64,000 bases of DNA. Origin: Flavobacterium hydrophilum (GTDB lineage: Bacteria; Bacteroidota; Bacteroidia; Flavobacteriales; Flavobacteriaceae). A program made the translations under genes and the position numbers. Each line of letters opens with the position of its first letter. The stretch's first letter is position 1. Below, one piece after another: positions 42,912-52,007 of this stretch. The stretch lies in NCBI RefSeq assembly GCF_003202405.1, contig NZ_QJHL01000009.1:46978-110977 (forward strand). Reading direction: 5' to 3'. The notes under the pieces were generated by a model that worked only from the letters and a program-made list of their open reading frames with translations, was not told the DNA's origin and ran no database searches.

Positions 42912-43517
42912 TTCCTGATATGTAGGTAAACGTTTTTCAGGTTTGATTGCAATCTTTTTAATATCATTTATGATTTTCTTGTAGCAGCCCATTATTACTA
43001 CTGTTGTTGGCTGGTTTGTAATACTAAGTTCTTCTTCAAGACATCCTCCGGCTGCTTTAGAGTAAATTATTTCGCCTTTATTCAAATCGTACACTTCTAA
43101 AATAACTTCAGCGTATGTCATTTGTTTTTTATAGTAAAAATGATTTTTAAATTCAAAATTACTAAACTCATTTTTCGCATTTTTACATTTTATATTTACG
43201 TAATAATCAGCATCAGCTCCCTTTTTTAGGTCCAAAATTGCTGATTTTTCTAATTTCAACGGAATTTGTTTCATTGCTAATTCTTTTCGTTCTGACATCG
43301 AATACTTTAATCTCCGTCCTAAGTATTTTGAAAAATCCGCCATGACAAAACGGGTTAGTTTTGTTTTTGTATTTTGATCAACTTCAATATCGCCGATAAG
43401 CCAGGTACCTTTAGAAAAATCCAAACTATTCAATCTGTCTGTACTATGTAAATAGTAGTGAGTGACATTACAGGAAGATAAGAGTAATAAAAGTAAAAAG
43501 TAAAGGGTTTTCTTCAT
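42891..43517 (-). CDS. hypothetical lipoprotein
   Basis: 208 residues with a lipoprotein signal (KKTLYFLLLLLLSSCNVTHY, Cys 16). The mature part is basic and mixed alpha/beta: WLIGDIEVDQNTKTKLTRFV, MADFSKYLGRRLKYSM, then AVILEVYDLNKGEIIYSKAA and CLEEELSITNQPTTVVIMGC. Segments like VILEVYDLNKGEIIYSK are common in DUF4136- and LpoB-like envelope proteins, but I cannot place it in a family. It converges on gldC and overlaps the terminator. Its neighbours on the same strand are engB and a hydrolase, not closely spaced. Confidence 0.65.
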   Translation of the reverse strand: MKKTLYFLLLLLLSSCNVTHYYLHSTDRLNSLDFSKGTWLIGDIEVDQNTKTKLTRFVMADFSKYLGRRLKYSMSERKELAMKQIPLKLEKSAILDLKKGADADYYVNIKCKNAKNEFSNFEFKNHFYYKKQMTYAEVILEVYDLNKGEIIYSKAAGGCLEEELSITNQPTTVVIMGCYKKIINDIKKIAIKPEKRLPTYQEKKNFKS

Positions 43518-43627
43518 AAAAGAATGAAATTAATTCGGGTCAAATATAATTTAAAAAAAGATAATGCCTTACGGTTATTCCGTAAAATAAAAAAAATCAG
43601 GTTCAAAGAATATTTATCAATAATAAA

Positions 43628-43668
43628 GAAATTCCAAACTACATATTTAAATGGAATTTGGAATTTTC
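43628..43668. repeat. GGAATTTGGAATTT-type intergenic element, copy 3
   Basis: AAATTCCAAA at 43629 faces TGGAATTTGGAATTTT at 43652, an inverted arrangement between the lipoprotein and engB. The region 43518-43716 has no other feature. Confidence 0.55.
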
Positions 43669-43716
43669 ATCTACGATTCTTCTTTTTTTTGGAAATTGGA
43701 TCTGTAAGATTAGAAT

Positions 43717-44337
43717 TTAAAATCCGGAGTTGTTTTTGAAAACTTCCTGATTTACGTCATCAATATAAGATAAAAGTTCTTCTTTTCCTGTTGATTCTGT
43801 TGATGAGGTTACAAAATATTGAGGCATTTCAGCCCAATTATTTGCAAACATTTGTTTTTTGTATGCTGCAATATGCGAATCTACTTTTACCTTGCTAATC
43901 TTGTCAGCTTTGGTGAAAATAATGCAAAACGGGATTTCGCTTTCGCCCATATATGACATAAATTCAATATCGATGTTTTGTGCTTCGTGACGAATATCAA
44001 TCAAAACAAATGCACAAACCAATTGTTCTCTGGTTTCAAAATAATCTGTAATAAATTGCTGAAAAACAGATTTTGTTTTTTTGGAAACTTTCGCGTATCC
44101 ATAACCTGGTAAATCAACCAAAAACCAATTGCTGTTAATTTTAAAATGATTGATTAGTTGTGTTTTTCCCGGACGCCCTGATGTTTTTGCTAAATTTTTA
44201 TGATTAGTAAGCATGTTGATCAAAGACGATTTGCCTACATTTGATCTTCCTATAAAAGCATATTCCGGTAAAAATTCCTGCGGGCATTTTGCAACTTCAG
44301 AATTGCTGACAATGAATTCGGCAGTAGTAATTTTCAT
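43717..44337 (-). CDS. engB: ribosome biogenesis GTP-binding protein
   Basis: YihA/YsxC-type GTPase of 206 residues needed for 50S subunit assembly. The G1 loop is GRSNVGKSS (residues 30-38), G3 is VDLPGYGYAKV, and G4 is FTKADK. The N-terminal EFLPEYAFIG leads directly into G1, the usual start for the family. The downstream neighbour on the same strand is the alpha/beta hydrolase at 44381, 43 nt upstream of its start. Confidence 0.95.
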   Translation of the reverse strand: MKITTAEFIVSNSEVAKCPQEFLPEYAFIGRSNVGKSSLINMLTNHKNLAKTSGRPGKTQLINHFKINSNWFLVDLPGYGYAKVSKKTKSVFQQFITDYFETREQLVCAFVLIDIRHEAQNIDIEFMSYMGESEIPFCIIFTKADKISKVKVDSHIAAYKKQMFANNWAEMPQYFVTSSTESTGKEELLSYIDDVNQEVFKNNSGF

Positions 44338-44380
44338 GTTTTTTAGTTTTAAAACCTTCTTAAATTCGAAAGTTTAGATG

Positions 44381-45145
44381 CTAGAAATTCTTTTTAGTAA
44401 GCCATTCTTCAAGAATTTCGTTGAATTCCTGAGGATGTTCCATCATAGCAGCGTGTCCGCATTTGTCTATCCAGTACAAAGTTGAATTAGGCAGTAATTT
44501 ATCAAATTCCTCGGCAACATTTGGAGGTGTCACAGAGTCATTTTTACCCCAAATAATGCATGTTTCCACTGGCATTTTTGGTAAATCTTTGGCCATATTA
44601 TGACGAATTGCGCTCTTGGCAATCGTTAATGTTTTAATCAGTTTAATGCGGTCATTAGCGGTTGCATACACTTCATCAATAAGTTCAGGAGTTGCAATTT
44701 TTGGGTCATAAAATACATCTTCAGCTTTCTTTTTGATGTATTCATAATCACCTCTTCTTGGATAACTGTCTCCCATTGCGCTTTCGTAAAGCCCGGAACT
44801 TCCGGTTATTACAAGGCCTGCTACTTTTTCAGGATATAATTTAGTGTGGTAAAGGGCAATATGTCCTCCTAATGAATTTCCTAATAAAATAACTTTATCA
44901 AAACCTTTAAAGTTAATGAAATCCTTAACGTATTTCGCAAAACTTTTCACGTTTGTTTTTAAAATACTCTGCGTATATATTGGCAAATCCGGAATAACAA
45001 CTTTATATCCTTTTGTTGGAAAATATTGTGCTACACCATCAAAGTTACTAAGACCTCCCATTAATCCGTGAAGAATTACGATCGGAGTTCCTTCTCCAGC
45101 TTCAAAATAGCTGTATTTGCCTTCTTTTTTGTAGTGTTTGTCCAT
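44381..45145 (-). CDS. alpha/beta-hydrolase
   Basis: 254 residues with a full catalytic triad: nucleophile S91 in LLGNSLGGHIAL, Asp in WGKNDSVTPP and His in DKCGHAAMMEHP. The oxyanion region is ILHGLMGGLSNFD. It has no signal peptide. The family ranges over esterases and lipases, and the substrate is not predictable. It is upstream of and near engB on the same strand. The 378-nt gap that follows carries the mraZ promoter. Confidence 0.85.
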   Translation of the reverse strand: MDKHYKKEGKYSYFEAGEGTPIVILHGLMGGLSNFDGVAQYFPTKGYKVVIPDLPIYTQSILKTNVKSFAKYVKDFINFKGFDKVILLGNSLGGHIALYHTKLYPEKVAGLVITGSSGLYESAMGDSYPRRGDYEYIKKKAEDVFYDPKIATPELIDEVYATANDRIKLIKTLTIAKSAIRHNMAKDLPKMPVETCIIWGKNDSVTPPNVAEEFDKLLPNSTLYWIDKCGHAAMMEHPQEFNEILEEWLTKKNF

Positions 45146-45430
45146 TTAATTTAATGCCAATTTCAATTTGGACAAATATAGGGTTTAATAAATAAAAATG
45201 AATTTTTGCTGTCATTTTTTAACTACATAATTTTAGTAGAATTTATAAATGTTTAAAAATCAGGTTTTAGAGTGCTTTTTGTTGAATTTTGAAAATGTTA
45301 AAATCATTGCATTATAATTGTTTTTTTAAGAGAATGACTATTTAATTTTTACAAATATTTCTTGAATTTATTTGTAAACTGATTAATGTGTAAAGTATTG
45401 ATTGTCCATTAATTAAGTGAGAAGATGTGA

Positions 45431-45480
45431 AAGTGGGTAAACTTATCAACAAAGTGGTATATAGTGGTAAAATGTGGTAA
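45431..45480 (+). promoter_or_regulatory. MraZ operator: 10-bp-spaced GTGG repeats
   Basis: AAGTGGT-type units start at 45454, 45464 and 45474, exactly 10 bp apart, and a fourth GTGGG unit lies at 45433, 21 bp upstream. MraZ in other bacteria binds closely spaced direct repeats with a TGG core upstream of its own gene, so this is likely its binding box. It overlaps the region expected for the -33 element. Confidence 0.8.
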
Positions 45481-45489
45481 TATTTTTTA

Positions 45490-45497
45490 TATTTTTG
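45490..45497 (+). promoter_or_regulatory. -7 promoter box of the dcw cluster
   Basis: TATTTTTG matches TAnnTTTG and ends 26 nt before the TTG start of mraZ. The operator repeats lie directly upstream. Confidence 0.6.
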
Positions 45498-45523
45498 CTG
45501 TATAACATGTTAATGAGTTTTTC

Positions 45524-45997
45524 TTGAACACTATTGTAGGAACATATGAGTGTAAAGTCGATGCAAAAGGTAGGCTGATGATACCAGCGCCTTTGAAAAA
45601 GCAATTGACTTCGTCTCTTCAAAACGGATTTGTTTTGAAGCGCTCTGTTTTTCAACCGTGTCTGGAGTTGTATCCAATGGAAGAGTGGGATTTGATGATG
45701 CAAAAAATCAACAAACTGAATCGTTTCGTAAAAAAGAACAATGATTTTATTCGAAGATTTACCGCAGGAGTTAAAGTGGTGGAGATTGACGCATTAGGAA
45801 GATTGTTAGTTCCAAAAGATTTGGTTTCTTTTTCAAATATTTCAAAAGATGTGGTTTTTTCATCAGCGGTTAATATTGTGGAGATTTGGGATAAGGATTT
45901 ATATGAAAAATCAATAAGCGGCGAAGATATGGATTTTGCAGATTTAGCTGAAGAAGTAATGGGAAATATTAATGACGACGACAATGGGATATCATAA
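45524..45997 (+). CDS. mraZ: transcriptional regulator MraZ
   Basis: 157-residue double-AbrB-type (SpoVT-like) DNA-binding protein that represses the dcw cluster in other bacteria. Two SpoVT/AbrB halves are visible: YECKVDAKGRLMIPAPLKKQ and, later, VVEIDALGRLLVPKDLV. It starts with TTG in an N-TIVGTYECK context that is right for MraZ, with no ATG nearby. Its end overlaps rsmH by 26 nt. Its operator, with 10-bp-spaced GTGG units, lies upstream. Confidence 0.95.
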   Translation: MNTIVGTYECKVDAKGRLMIPAPLKKQLTSSLQNGFVLKRSVFQPCLELYPMEEWDLMMQKINKLNRFVKKNNDFIRRFTAGVKVVEIDALGRLLVPKDLVSFSNISKDVVFSSAVNIVEIWDKDLYEKSISGEDMDFADLAEEVMGNINDDDNGIS

Positions 45998-46880
45998 TCC
46001 GGTTTTACTTCATCCAACTGTTGATGGTTTAAATATTAAGCCTGACGGAATATATGTAGATGTTACGTTTGGCGGCGGTGGTCATTCAAAAGAAATTTTA
46101 AGAAGATTAGGGCCAAACGGAAAATTATTTGCTTTTGATCAGGATGAAGATGCATTGGCAAATGCCTTGCCGGACGAAAGGTTTACCTTAATTAATGAGA
46201 ATTTCAGATTTATAAAAAGATTTCTTCGTTTTCACGGAGTAAAAAGTGTAGACGGAATTTTAGCAGATTTGGGAGTTTCGTCACATCAGTTTGATGTTCC
46301 TGAAAGGGGCTTTTCGACACGTTTTGATGCAGGACTGGATATGAGAATGAGCCAGAAAAATGATTTGAATGCATATCGTGTAGTGAATGAATATGATGAT
46401 GCAAATTTAAGAAGAGTATTCCTGGATTATGGCGAGTTGAAAAATGCTCCGGCTTTATCAAGAACAATTATAGAGGCAAGGGAACATTACCCAATCAAAA
46501 CGACTGATGAATTGAAGGAAGTTTTGGCAAAATATTTACCTGAAAGAGTTCGAAATAAAATTCTGGCTCAGATTTATCAGGCTATCAGGATTGAAGTAAA
46601 TCAGGAAATGGATGTTTTAAAAGAATTTATAGAGCAATCATTAGAGATTTTAAAACCTGGTGGAAGGTTTTCTGTGATATCTTATCATTCCTTAGAAGAC
46701 AGGCTGGTAAAAAGATTCATTAAAAATGGAATGTTTGAGGGTGAGCCGGAACGTGATTTTTTTGGAAATTTTTCTGTTCCGTTTAAAAGCATCGGTAAAC
46801 TAATTGTTCCGGATGATGCAGAAATTAAAATAAACAACAGGGCCAGAAGTGCAAAACTAAGAGTGGCTGAAAAGATATAA
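45972..46880 (+). CDS. rsmH: 16S rRNA (cytosine(1402)-N(4))-methyltransferase
   Basis: Methylates C1402 of 16S rRNA, 302 residues. The SAM site is VDVTFGGGGHSKEIL. Family motifs are ADLGVSSHQFDVPERGFS, ARFDAGLDMRM-like (here TRFDAGLDMRMSQ) and SYHSLEDRLVKRF, typical of MraW/RsmH. The start at 45972 lies inside mraZ in a different frame, as is common in this cluster, so the two are coupled. Confidence 0.96.
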   Translation: MTTTMGYHNPVLLHPTVDGLNIKPDGIYVDVTFGGGGHSKEILRRLGPNGKLFAFDQDEDALANALPDERFTLINENFRFIKRFLRFHGVKSVDGILADLGVSSHQFDVPERGFSTRFDAGLDMRMSQKNDLNAYRVVNEYDDANLRRVFLDYGELKNAPALSRTIIEAREHYPIKTTDELKEVLAKYLPERVRNKILAQIYQAIRIEVNQEMDVLKEFIEQSLEILKPGGRFSVISYHSLEDRLVKRFIKNGMFEGEPERDFFGNFSVPFKSIGKLIVPDDAEIKINNRARSAKLRVAEKI

Positions 46881-46895
46881 TATAATAGGTAGAAA

Positions 46896-47243
46896 ATGAA
46901 AAGTGGCGTATTTAGCATATTAAAAGCAAGATTTCTGATTAACGATGACGCAATTAAAAACTGGAGATTCATTGTTTTTATCATTCTGCTTGCTATAATA
47001 ATGATTGCGAATACCCAGCGATACGAACAAAAGGTGTTTGAAATTGCAAAACTGAATAATGAAGTAAAAGAATTGAGATCTGAATTTGTAGATCGACGTT
47101 CAGAGTTAATGAAGTTAAAAATGGAATCTACGATATCGAATAAAATGCTCGAAAAGCAAATTTTTCCATCAACTGTTCCTCCAACAAAAATAGAAGTTAA
47201 AAAAGAAGAAGAAAAAAGTTTCTTTAAAAGAATATGGCAGTAG
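46896..47243 (+). CDS. ftsL: FtsL-like cell division protein
   Basis: 115-residue bitopic membrane protein. A transmembrane helix at about 29-45 (FIVFIILLAIIMIANT) follows a short cytoplasmic end. A periplasmic coiled coil follows (EIAKLNNEVKELRSEFVDRR, SELMKLKMEST), as expected for the FtsB/FtsL-type septal scaffold that recruits FtsW/FtsI. It was named by position between rsmH and ftsI as well as by shape; sequence identity in this family is low. It overlaps ftsI by 10 nt. Confidence 0.85.
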   Translation: MKSGVFSILKARFLINDDAIKNWRFIVFIILLAIIMIANTQRYEQKVFEIAKLNNEVKELRSEFVDRRSELMKLKMESTISNKMLEKQIFPSTVPPTKIEVKKEEEKSFFKRIWQ

Positions 47244-49243
47244 ACGATAAACATATATCCTACAGAATTTACCTCGTAGCAGTTTTCATCTTTTTGATGG
47301 CAATTGCTATTGTTGTTAAATTAACCAATATTCAATGGGTAGAAGGAGATTATTACAGAAAACTGGCAAAGCAGCGTACAGTTAGGAATTTTGTAATTCC
47401 GGCAAACAAAGGAAATATTTATTCTGCTGATGGAAGCTTACTGGCAACGTCAATACCTAATTATGAAATCCGATTCGATTCAAAAGCACCAAAAGAAGAA
47501 AATTTCGAAAAATACGTAAAACCGCTTTCAGATTCTTTGTCTTCTATTCTTGGAAGACCAAGTGGTTATTATCAAAATGAACTTAGAAAGGCGAGGCAAA
47601 ATAAAAATCGTTATTATTTGATTGCCCGTAATTTAAGTTATACTGAGTATGTGAGAATCAAAGGATTTCCACTATTCAATTTAGGAGCTTTTAAAGGCGG
47701 AATTATCATTGAACAGGAAACAGTTAGAAAACACCCAATAGGGAAAATTGCCGAAAGAACAATTGGTTATGACCGAATTGATCCCGCAACCGGCGTAGAA
47801 GTCGGAAAAGGAATAGAATGGGCTTTTAAAAGTTATCTGAACGGAAAAGATGGTAAAATTTTAAAGCAAAAAATTGCTAAAGGCCAATGGAAACCAATTC
47901 GTGACATAAACGAAGTTGATCCGATTGATGGTTATGATGTAATTTCAACAATAGATGTTTTTATTCAGGATATTGCGCATCATGCACTTTTGAAGCAATT
48001 AGAAGATTACGAAGCTGATCATGGTTGTGTGGTAGTAATGGAAACAGAAACCGGTTACGTAAAAGCAATTTCAAATTTAGGAAGAGCAGAGGATGGATCC
48101 TATTACGAAACTACAAATTATGCTGTTGCTGAATCTCACGAGCCAGGTTCGACTTTTAAGTTGGTTGATCTAATGGCAATTTTAGAAGATAAGGTTGCAG
48201 ATACAAGTACCGTTTTTGACAGTCATAATGGAGTGGTAAAATATTACGGCCGCAGCGTCCGTGATTCGCACAATGGAGGTTACGGAAAAGTGTCTTTAGC
48301 ACGCGGATTTGAACTTTCTTCAAATACAGTTATGGTGCAGGCGGTTTATGATAATTACAAAAGTAATCCGTCAAAATTTGTAAATCATATTAGAAATTGG
48401 GGATTGGATAAAACTTTAGGCTTGCATTTTAAAGGAGAAGGAAGACCAATTATTCCGCATCCGGGAGATAAGAGCTGGTCAGGAACTACACTTCCCTGGA
48501 TGGCTTTTGGTTACAATGTTTCGGTTACGCCAATGCAGACTTTAACATTTTATAATTCGGTTGCTAATAATGGTGTAATGGTAAAACCACAATTCGTTTC
48601 TGAAATTAAAGAGTGGAATAAAACAATCAAGAAGTTTGATACAGAAATAATAAACCCAAAAGTTTGTTCGGAAGAAACCCTTAAAAAAGTAAAAGCTGTA
48701 TTGCAGAATGTCGTTAAAAAAGGAACAGGTTCTAAGTTGTATTCAAAAGATTTTTCGATGGCAGGAAAAACAGGAACAGCTCAGATGAATTATGGAGGAA
48801 AAGAGGGGAAATCAGCGTTGTATTATGCATCTTCTTTTGTTGGATATTTTCCGGCAGATCATCCAAAGTACTCTTGTATTGTGGTAGTTCATAAACCTAA
48901 TACATCAAAAAATAATTATTTCGGAGCTGATGTTGCAGGGCCGGTTTTTAAAAGAATTGCTCAAAAGATTTTTACTGATGCACCTTCAACAAATAAAATT
49001 AAACGTTTGGATTCTAAAATTGCAAAGCAGGAAACCAGCTATGATAAATTTGATGTTGAATCAAGAAAAAAAACAAACGCTGTTCCTAATTTAAAAGGAA
49101 TGCCGGGAATGGATGCTGTTGCTTTACTGGAAAATTTAGGTTTGAAAGTAAAAGTAAACGGAGTAGGAAAAGTGAAGAATCAATCGATTCAGGCAGGCCA
49201 GAATATTAATAAAAATACAATAATAGTATTAGAATTATCGTGA
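47234..49243 (+). CDS. ftsI: septal peptidoglycan transpeptidase FtsI (class B PBP) with PASTA domain
   Basis: D,D-transpeptidase crosslinking septal peptidoglycan, 669 residues. It has an N-terminal membrane anchor (IYLVAVFIFLMAIAIVVKL) and a pedestal domain. The catalytic domain has SxxK in GSTFK (S306, K309), a SxN in SSNT and the KTG in MAGKTGTAQM. A single C-terminal PASTA domain (VPNLKGMPGMDAVALLENLG, LKVKVNGVGKVKNQSIQAG) is present; E. coli FtsI lacks it. It overlaps murE by 4 nt (GTGA). Confidence 0.95.
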   Translation: MAVDDKHISYRIYLVAVFIFLMAIAIVVKLTNIQWVEGDYYRKLAKQRTVRNFVIPANKGNIYSADGSLLATSIPNYEIRFDSKAPKEENFEKYVKPLSDSLSSILGRPSGYYQNELRKARQNKNRYYLIARNLSYTEYVRIKGFPLFNLGAFKGGIIIEQETVRKHPIGKIAERTIGYDRIDPATGVEVGKGIEWAFKSYLNGKDGKILKQKIAKGQWKPIRDINEVDPIDGYDVISTIDVFIQDIAHHALLKQLEDYEADHGCVVVMETETGYVKAISNLGRAEDGSYYETTNYAVAESHEPGSTFKLVDLMAILEDKVADTSTVFDSHNGVVKYYGRSVRDSHNGGYGKVSLARGFELSSNTVMVQAVYDNYKSNPSKFVNHIRNWGLDKTLGLHFKGEGRPIIPHPGDKSWSGTTLPWMAFGYNVSVTPMQTLTFYNSVANNGVMVKPQFVSEIKEWNKTIKKFDTEIINPKVCSEETLKKVKAVLQNVVKKGTGSKLYSKDFSMAGKTGTAQMNYGGKEGKSALYYASSFVGYFPADHPKYSCIVVVHKPNTSKNNYFGADVAGPVFKRIAQKIFTDAPSTNKIKRLDSKIAKQETSYDKFDVESRKKTNAVPNLKGMPGMDAVALLENLGLKVKVNGVGKVKNQSIQAGQNINKNTIIVLELS

Positions 49244-50703
49244 AAATACTAAAAGACATATTATATAAAGTAGCTATTGAATCTGTTATAGGTTCAACGG
49301 ATATTGCTATCCAAAAAATAGATTTTGATTCAAGAAAAATTGAAGAAAATGATGTTTTTATAGCCATTCGCGGAACCCTTTCAGATGGTCACGATTACAT
49401 TGGAAAAGCCATTCAGTTAGGTGCGACTGCTATTATTTGCGATACCTTACCGGAAAATATTGAAAAAGGGATTACATACATTCAGGTAAAAGATACCAAT
49501 ACGGCTTTGGCTTTTATGGCTGCAAATTATTTTGAAAATCCTTCTGAAAAATTAAAATTGGTTGGAGTAACCGGTACAAATGGTAAAACAACCATTGCTT
49601 CTTTATTATTTCAATTATTTCAAAAAGCGGGTTTTAAAGTTGGTTTGCTCTCAACAGTCAAAATCATGGTTGATGAAACAGAATATAAAGCAACTCATAC
49701 AACACCGGATTCAATTACAATTAATCATTATTTGAATGAAATGATTGAGGCTGGAGTAACGCACTGTTTTATGGAAGTGAGTTCACACGGAATTCATCAA
49801 AAAAGAACAGAAGCATTGCATTTTGTTGGTGGAATTTTTACAAATCTTTCTCATGATCATTTAGATTACCATCCAACCTTCGCAGAATATAGAGACGTTA
49901 AAAAGTCATTTTTTGATTCATTGCCCAAAACCGCTTTTGCTTTATCAAATATTGATGATAAAAACGGTACAGTAATGCTGCAAAATACAGTAGCTAGAAA
50001 ATTTACGTATGCCCTAAAAACATATGCAGATTTTAAAGCGCAGATTTTAGAAAGCCAATTATCAGGTTTGTTATTAAAAGTAAATGACAATGAAGTTTGG
50101 GTTAAACTAATCGGAACTTTTAATGCTTATAACATTTTAGCTATTTATGGAACTGCAATCGAATTGGGCATAGATAGTCTTGAAGCGTTGCGGTTATTGT
50201 CTGATTTAGAGAGTGTTTCAGGACGTTTTCAGTATATAGTATCAGAAGGCAATGTTACTGCAATTGTTGATTATGCACATACACCTGATGCTTTGGAAAA
50301 TGTTTTAAAAACAATTGATGACATCAGAACTAAAAATGAACAATTAATTACTGTAGTGGGTTGTGGCGGAAACAGGGATAAATCCAAAAGACCAATTATG
50401 GCACAAATTGCTGCAAATTTAAGTGATAAAGCAATTCTGACCTCTGATAATCCGAGAAATGAAGATCCTGAAGTGATTTTGAATGAAATGGAAGAGGGAA
50501 TTGAAGCTCATAATTATAAAAAAATCCTGAGAATTACAGATAGAAAGCAGGCTATTAAAACAGCTTGTCAATTAGCACAGTCAAACGATATTATTCTAAT
50601 TGCAGGTAAGGGACATGAAACGTATCAGGAAATAAATGGTGTTCGTTATCATTTTGATGATATGGAAACGGTAAGAGAAATTTTGGAACAACTAAGAAAA
50701 TAA
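49240..50703 (+). CDS. murE: UDP-N-acetylmuramoyl-tripeptide synthetase (meso-DAP adding)
   Basis: Adds the third stem amino acid to UDP-MurNAc-L-Ala-D-Glu in the cytoplasm, 487 residues. The ATP loop is VTGTNGKTT and the late HETYQE region is intact. The residue-specificity motif DNPR at 403-406 (SDNPRNEDPE) is the meso-diaminopimelate form, so the peptidoglycan should be DAP-type. It starts with GTG that overlaps the ftsI stop (GTGA). A GGAATTT-type palindrome follows before mraY. Confidence 0.96.
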   Translation: MKILKDILYKVAIESVIGSTDIAIQKIDFDSRKIEENDVFIAIRGTLSDGHDYIGKAIQLGATAIICDTLPENIEKGITYIQVKDTNTALAFMAANYFENPSEKLKLVGVTGTNGKTTIASLLFQLFQKAGFKVGLLSTVKIMVDETEYKATHTTPDSITINHYLNEMIEAGVTHCFMEVSSHGIHQKRTEALHFVGGIFTNLSHDHLDYHPTFAEYRDVKKSFFDSLPKTAFALSNIDDKNGTVMLQNTVARKFTYALKTYADFKAQILESQLSGLLLKVNDNEVWVKLIGTFNAYNILAIYGTAIELGIDSLEALRLLSDLESVSGRFQYIVSEGNVTAIVDYAHTPDALENVLKTIDDIRTKNEQLITVVGCGGNRDKSKRPIMAQIAANLSDKAILTSDNPRNEDPEVILNEMEEGIEAHNYKKILRITDRKQAIKTACQLAQSNDIILIAGKGHETYQEINGVRYHFDDMETVREILEQLRK

Positions 50704-50711
50704 AAAAATAG

Positions 50712-50765
50712 AAATTCCAAAATCCAATTAACGTTGGAGTTTGAAATTTAAAAATTGGAATTTTA
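50712..50765. repeat. GGAATTTGGAATTT-type intergenic element, copy 4
   Basis: AAATTCCAAAATCCAATT (50712-) is answered by AAAAATTGGAATTTT (to 50765) between murE and mraY. It can fold as an imperfect hairpin in the middle of the dcw transcript. Confidence 0.55.
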
Positions 50766-50777
50766 AAAAATAAAGAT

Positions 50778-52007
50778 ATGCTATACTACTTATTTGAATA
50801 TTTAAACAAAACAATGGATGTTCCCGGCGCAGGAGTTTTCCAGTATATTACTTTCAGATCAGCTTTAGCTTTAATGCTTTCGTTGCTTTTATCAACGATT
50901 TATGGAAAAAGGATTATCAATTTTTTACGTAAACAGCAAGTTGGAGAAACTGTTCGTGAATTAGGACTTGCAGGTCAAAATGAAAAAGCAGGAACTCCCA
51001 CAATGGGAGGTTTGATTATCATTTTTGCAACCTTAATACCTGTTTTGTTATTTGCGCGTTTGCATAATATTTATATCGTATTGCTTATTGTTACCACACT
51101 TTGGATGGGTACAATTGGTTTTGTGGATGATTATATTAAAATATTCAAAAAAGATAAGGAAGGGCTTAAAGGGAAATTTAAAGTTATTGGTCAGGTTGGT
51201 CTTGGAATTATTGTTGGAGCTGTTCTTTATTTTAATCCGGCTGTTACAGTTAGAACAGATACTGGTTATAGCGAAAGTTTCAAAGCAACCAATACAACTG
51301 TTGTTCTTCCCGCTCCAGTTGAAGAAAAATCAACTGCGACTACAATTCCTTTTATAAAAAACAACGAGTTTGATTATGCTGAAATTTTAGCCTGGACAGG
51401 TGAAGGCTATGAAAAATGGGCATGGTTAATTTTTATTCCGGTTGTTATTTTTATTATCACTGCAGTTTCTAACGGAGCTAATTTAACTGATGGAATTGAT
51501 GGTCTTGCTGCCGGTACTTCGGCAATATCTGTCTTAGCGCTCGGGATATTTACGTTTGTTTCCGGTAATATTATTTTTTCGAATTATCTCAATATTATGT
51601 ATATACCTAATTCGGGAGAAATGACGGTTTTTATATCTGCTTTTGTAGGTGCTCTGATTGGTTTTCTTTGGTATAATTCTTATCCCGCATCTGTTTTTAT
51701 GGGAGACACAGGAAGTCTTACAATTGGGGGTATTATAGCAGTTTTGGCAATTGCAGTTCGTAAAGAAATATTGATTGTTTTATTCTGCGGTATTTTCCTG
51801 GCAGAAAATGCTTCGGTAGTGATTCAGGTTTTTTATTTTAAATATACTAAAAAACGTTTTGGCGAGGGGCGTAGAATTTTCCTGATGGCACCATTACATC
51901 ATCATTATCAGAAAAAAGGATATCATGAGAGTAAAATCGTGACACGTTTTTGGATTGTTGCTGTCATGCTGGCAATATTGTCAATTGTTACTTTAAAATT
52001 GAGATAG
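50778..52007 (+). CDS. mraY: phospho-N-acetylmuramoyl-pentapeptide-transferase MraY
   Basis: Makes lipid I at the inner membrane, 409 residues with about ten membrane helices. Visible motifs are GLAGQNEKAGTPTMGG, GFVDDYIK, SNGANLTDGIDGLAAG, FMGDTGSLTIGG, and MAPLHHHY. Compared with the 360-residue E. coli enzyme it has a roughly 50-residue insertion at about 165-220 (from RTDTGYS to EGYEKWAW), without a hydrophobic stretch. The insertion sits between helices and should form an extra loop. It is 74 nt after murE, and its stop abuts murD. Confidence 0.95.
   Translation: MLYYLFEYLNKTMDVPGAGVFQYITFRSALALMLSLLLSTIYGKRIINFLRKQQVGETVRELGLAGQNEKAGTPTMGGLIIIFATLIPVLLFARLHNIYIVLLIVTTLWMGTIGFVDDYIKIFKKDKEGLKGKFKVIGQVGLGIIVGAVLYFNPAVTVRTDTGYSESFKATNTTVVLPAPVEEKSTATTIPFIKNNEFDYAEILAWTGEGYEKWAWLIFIPVVIFIITAVSNGANLTDGIDGLAAGTSAISVLALGIFTFVSGNIIFSNYLNIMYIPNSGEMTVFISAFVGALIGFLWYNSYPASVFMGDTGSLTIGGIIAVLAIAVRKEILIVLFCGIFLAENASVVIQVFYFKYTKKRFGEGRRIFLMAPLHHHYQKKGYHESKIVTRFWIVAVMLAILSIVTLKLR

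Larger units (their letters stand above)
45146..45523. other. regulatory gap upstream of mraZ
   Basis: 378 nt between the divergent alpha/beta-hydrolase and mraZ. Most of it is AT-rich without ORFs. The last 95 nt hold the GTGG repeat cluster and the mraZ promoter, described separately. Confidence 0.6.

Noticed and set aside
43524..43739. 71-codon plus-strand ORF (MKLIRVKYN...) between the lipoprotein and engB
   Set aside because: It overlaps a GGAATTT-type repeat and the end of engB, is Lys/Phe/Ile-rich as expected from AT-rich non-coding DNA, and has no domain or conserved neighbour.
46685..47254. 189-codon minus-strand ORF opposite rsmH and ftsL
   Set aside because: It is antisense to conserved genes and is low-complexity Ser/Phe/Ile-rich; no motif was found.
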